From positions 2,108,001 to 2,172,000 of the forward strand of contig NZ_CP095050.1 of assembly GCF_022921075.1 (NCBI RefSeq): a stretch of DNA of 64,000 bases, in the 5' to 3' direction. The stretch comes from Hymenobacter sp. 5317J-9 (GTDB lineage: Bacteria; Bacteroidota; Bacteroidia; Cytophagales; Hymenobacteraceae). The notes under the pieces are model-generated. The model did no database searches and was not told where the DNA came from. It worked only from the letters and a program-made list of their open reading frames with translations. A program made the position numbers and the translations under genes. Positions 61,549 to 64,000 of this stretch are shown in pieces. The stretch's first letter is position 1; every line of letters begins with the position of its first letter.

Positions 61549-63192
61549 TTTGCGGGCGGTGTTGATGACGTTGACGCCGTTGAAGCGCGTGGTGGCCGAG
61601 CCGTGGCTCACGGCCGATACCTGCGACGGTTGGCCTTTGCCATCGAAGAAAGACCCGAACAGGCGGTAGTCGGACTGGTCGCAGATGGCGGCGCAGGAGT
61701 TCCAGAACTCTTGGGTGTTGGCCTGGTAGGCCACGTCTTCGAGCATGCCCGTAATCTGGCCCTTCTCGATGGCGTAGAACACCTGCCCGCCGAACTGGAA
61801 GTTGTAGCGCTGCTGGTCAATCGAATACGAGCCGCGCCCGGCAATGTAGATGCCTTTGTCGACGCCTTTAATAAGCTCGTCCACGCTGAGCTTGGCCTTG
61901 CCCGGCTGCAGGCTCACGTTGGGCATGCGCTGGAACTGCACCGAGTCCCAGGAATCGGCGTAGCAGCAGCCGTCGGACTCGGTTTGCCCCACGATGTGGG
62001 CCTGGTCGCGGATTTTCTCATAGTTCACCAGCTTGCCGTCCTTGATGAGGTCCCACTGCTTGGTTTTGACGCCCTCGTCGTCGTAGCCGACGGCGCCCAG
62101 GGAGCCGGGCTGCAGCTTGTCGGCCACGATGTTGACCAGCGGCGAGCCGTAGGGCAGGCCCTTGGCCTTCCACTCGAGCGTGGCGAAGCTGGTGCCGGCG
62201 TAGTTGGCCTCGTAGCCCAGCACGCGGTCGAGTTCCAGCGGGTGGCCCACCGATTCGTGAATGGTCAGGCCCAGATGATTCGGGTCCAGCACGAGGTCGT
62301 ATTTGCCGGCCGTGACGGACTTCGCCGTAAGCTTCTCCTTCACCTGCTTGGCGGCCAGGGCGGCATCGGCCAGCATGTCGTAACTGTTGCGGTAGCCAAT
62401 TAGGCCGGTGCCGGCGGGGCCCGCAATTTTGTCGGCCTCTTTGGGCGTGAGGTACTCGTAGCCCAGGCCCATGGGGGCGCTCAGCGCGTCGCGCGAGCGG
62501 AACTTGCCGCTGGCCCGGTCGATGCCCGTGACCGAAAACGTGGGCCAGATGCGGTGAATATCCTGGTCGATGTAGGAGCCGTCGGTGCTGGCGAAGTACT
62601 TCTGCTCATTGATTTGAAAGAGCGAGGAGTTCACGAAGCTGGCGCCGTTGTCGAGGGCTTTGGCGTTGGCGGCAAGCAGCAGCTCCACCTTTTGGGCCAC
62701 CGGCACCTCAAAGGCGTTTTGCTGAATGGGCGTTTTCCAGCTCACCTCGCCGTAGCCTTTTTGCGGAGCCAGCTGCACTTTTTCCTTCTGCACCTTGGCG
62801 TTGGCTTTGGCAATGGCCACGGCCAGCTGGGCGGCTTTGGCCAGGCCGGCCTCGGTCACGGTGTTGGTGGCGGCAAAGCCCCAGGTGCCGTTGGCGATAA
62901 CGCGCACGCCCACGCCGTAGCTCTCGGTGCTCGAGATGTTCTGCACCTGCTTTTCGCGGGTGAAAATGCTTTGGTTGAGGTAGCGGCCAATGCGCACGTC
63001 GGCGTAAGTGGCCCCGGCGACTTTGGCGGCGTTCAGCCCGGCGTCGGCGAGGCGGTTTTTCTGGGCGGGGTCGAGGCCGGGCTCCAGCAAGCGGGCGGGG
63101 TCGACGGGCGTAACGCCCCGGCTAGGGAAGGCGGGCAAAAACAGGGCGCCAGCCGCTAGGCCGGTCAGTCCCACAAAGTCGCGTCTTTTCAA
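61540..63192 (-). CDS. TldD-like metalloprotease, first copy, with twin-arginine-like signal
   Basis: The 550-residue product has the same length and layout as the copy at 58343: leader [20 protein letters not shown] (first residue encoded by TTG), the metal site HESVGH at about 312-317, and a C-terminal [17 protein letters not shown] 63192 is the only start that gives the twin-arginine leader; copy 2 has ATG at the equivalent place. The exchange could lower translation. It begins the four-gene TldD-TldE-TldD-TldE run. Confidence 0.94.
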   Translation of the reverse strand: MKRRDFVGLTGLAAGALFLPAFPSRGVTPVDPARLLEPGLDPAQKNRLADAGLNAAKVAGATYADVRIGRYLNQSIFTREKQVQNISSTESYGVGVRVIANGTWGFAATNTVTEAGLAKAAQLAVAIAKANAKVQKEKVQLAPQKGYGEVSWKTPIQQNAFEVPVAQKVELLLAANAKALDNGASFVNSSLFQINEQKYFASTDGSYIDQDIHRIWPTFSVTGIDRASGKFRSRDALSAPMGLGYEYLTPKEADKIAGPAGTGLIGYRNSYDMLADAALAAKQVKEKLTAKSVTAGKYDLVLDPNHLGLTIHESVGHPLELDRVLGYEANYAGTSFATLEWKAKGLPYGSPLVNIVADKLQPGSLGAVGYDDEGVKTKQWDLIKDGKLVNYEKIRDQAHIVGQTESDGCCYADSWDSVQFQRMPNVSLQPGKAKLSVDELIKGVDKGIYIAGRGSYSIDQQRYNFQFGGQVFYAIEKGQITGMLEDVAYQANTQEFWNSCAAICDQSDYRLFGSFFDGKGQPSQVSAVSHGSATTRFNGVNVINTARKLG

Positions 63193-63336
63193 AGGAGAGT
63201 AGGAATTCGGAAATAGCGAAAGCAGATTCGTAAAGATGGGTACAAATCTTAATGGAAAAGACAGCGGCGCGCCTGTTGCGTTGCGCAGTTGCTAAAAAAA
63301 TATCATTTCTGTGGTGCTGCAACGCAAAGCACGACA

Positions 63337-63380
63337 GAAAAGCCCCCGTACCTCCCGGCAGCGCGGGGAGGTACGGGGGC
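63337..63380 (-). terminator. Rho-independent terminator for the PAP2 gene
   Basis: GCCCCCGTACCTCCC and its complement (63342-63356 and 63366-63380) form a perfect 15-bp stem with a 9-nt loop. On the minus strand it is followed by TTTTCT, 38 bp after the PAP2 stop. Confidence 0.88.
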
Positions 63381-63417
63381 TTCAGGATGCTGAAAACCAA
63401 CTGGTGGCGTGCCGGGG

Positions 63418-64000
63418 CTACTTGGTGGGACGCCAGCTGATGGTCATGCCTGGCGTGCCATTGCCAAAGTAGGTGGGCGACAGTCCTACGTCGCGCCCGA
63501 TGGACTTGCGGCCCCAGCGGTTGCGGTGGGAGAGGTAGGCTAAGTGAGCCGAAAGGATGCCGAAGCCCGCGCCAGCCACCACGTCGCTCTGCCAGTGCTT
63601 GTCGTTAATCATGCGCAGGGCGGCCACGCTCGTGGCAATGGTGTAAGCCCCCACGCCGTACCACTGGCTTTTGTCCCTGAACTCGGTGTGCACGATGCTG
63701 GCCGCCAGGAACGCCTGCGCCGTGTGCCCCGACGGAAACGACAGGTTATCGGACCCGTCCGGCCGGGTTTCTTTGGCCAGGTATTTCACGGCAAACGTGG
63801 AGGCCAGCATGATGGCCTCGCCCTTGGCAATGATGAGCAAGGTGTTAATGCGGTCGTTGCGCGATTCCACGCCGGCAATGGCCACGGCCGCCAGCTCGAA
63901 GTAGGGCGCAATAATCAGCGTGTTGTCGAACCCCGTGCTCACCGGCCGAAATTGCTTGCGCACAAACGTGCGGGCGTCGTGGTTGATGCCCGCGTCGCCC
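63418..64000 (-). CDS. PAP2 superfamily phosphatase (partial at the window edge)
   Basis: The frame is open to the window edge, and codons before the internal GTG 63963 are coding-like (DAGINHDARTFVRKQFRPVS), so the true start is outside. Visible PAP2 motifs are K-x6-RP in KYLAKETRPDG, PSGH in SFPSGHTAQAF and the R-x5-H-x3-D block in ALRMINDKHWQSDVVAG. Several hydrophobic helices suggest a membrane lipid phosphatase such as undecaprenyl-diphosphate or phosphatidate phosphatase. It is separated from the tldD run by a strong terminator. Confidence 0.9.
   Translation of the reverse strand, partial: GDAGINHDARTFVRKQFRPVSTGFDNTLIIAPYFELAAVAIAGVESRNDRINTLLIIAKGEAIMLASTFAVKYLAKETRPDGSDNLSFPSGHTAQAFLAASIVHTEFRDKSQWYGVGAYTIATSVAALRMINDKHWQSDVVAGAGFGILSAHLAYLSHRNRWGRKSIGRDVGLSPTYFGNGTPGMTISWRPTK

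Overview
The window looks like chromosomal DNA from a Bacteroidota bacterium of the Hymenobacter/Cytophagales type. Four things point there: high-GC codon use, Bacteroidota-type -7 promoter boxes (TAnnTTTG), three secreted proteins with the C-terminal sorting domain used by type IX secretion (T9SS), and lineage-typical families (DUF4296, DUF4159, BatA/DUF58/MoxR sets, a TldD with a twin-arginine-like leader). This placement is inference; there is no rRNA or other phylogenetic marker here. I saw no tRNA, rRNA, CRISPR array, transposase or prophage.

Layout. 1-3.4 kb: tail of an unidentified protein, a PLP aminotransferase, a MATE exporter and a DUF922 putative metalloprotease. 3.5-8.3 kb: CsaA, a DUF4296 lipoprotein, then a Bat-type set (DUF58, BatD-like membrane protein, BatA-like VWA protein) and a YggS-family PLP protein. 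8.4-17 kb: PlsC-like acyltransferase, HSL-type esterase, phasin/H1-like protein, AarF kinase and two exported proteins of unknown function. 17.0-19.7 kb: a clearly AT-rich island with a restriction endonuclease and an N6-adenine methyltransferase. 19.8-26.1 kb: phosphohexomutase, T9SS cargo, HppD and small conserved proteins. 26.4-29 kb: pectinesterase. 29.2-41.5 kb: ABC-F ATPase, S9 peptidase, a TesA/YbbA/YbbP-like set split by an OmpA-like lipoprotein, and glutamate racemase. 41.7-47.5 kb: a large IPT-repeat T9SS protein, a KdgF-like cupin and a fused CE8-PL10 pectinase. 47.6-56.1 kb: a second, fuller Bat-type cluster on the minus strand (DUF4159, MoxR, DUF58, BatA-domain, DUF4175-like, membrane protein). 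56.2-63.2 kb: an outer-membrane barrel and a tandem duplication of a TldD-TldE pair. The window ends inside a PAP2 phosphatase.

How genes work together. KdgF, the CE8-PL10 fusion and the separate CE8 pectinesterase form a pectin-use theme: de-esterification, cleavage, then processing of unsaturated uronate. The TesA/YbbA/YbbP grouping resembles the Escherichia coli neighbourhood. The two Bat clusters presumably encode AAA+/VWA envelope-associated assemblies.

The most striking unexplained structure is a set of at least seven unrelated families of imperfect palindromes, mostly about 30-120 bp, between genes. One family (A) has eight copies plus a remnant. Several copies touch coding sequence: family A arms supply possible start codons, and family B and F arms supply stop codons. 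The AT-rich restriction-modification island starts right beside a truncated family A arm.
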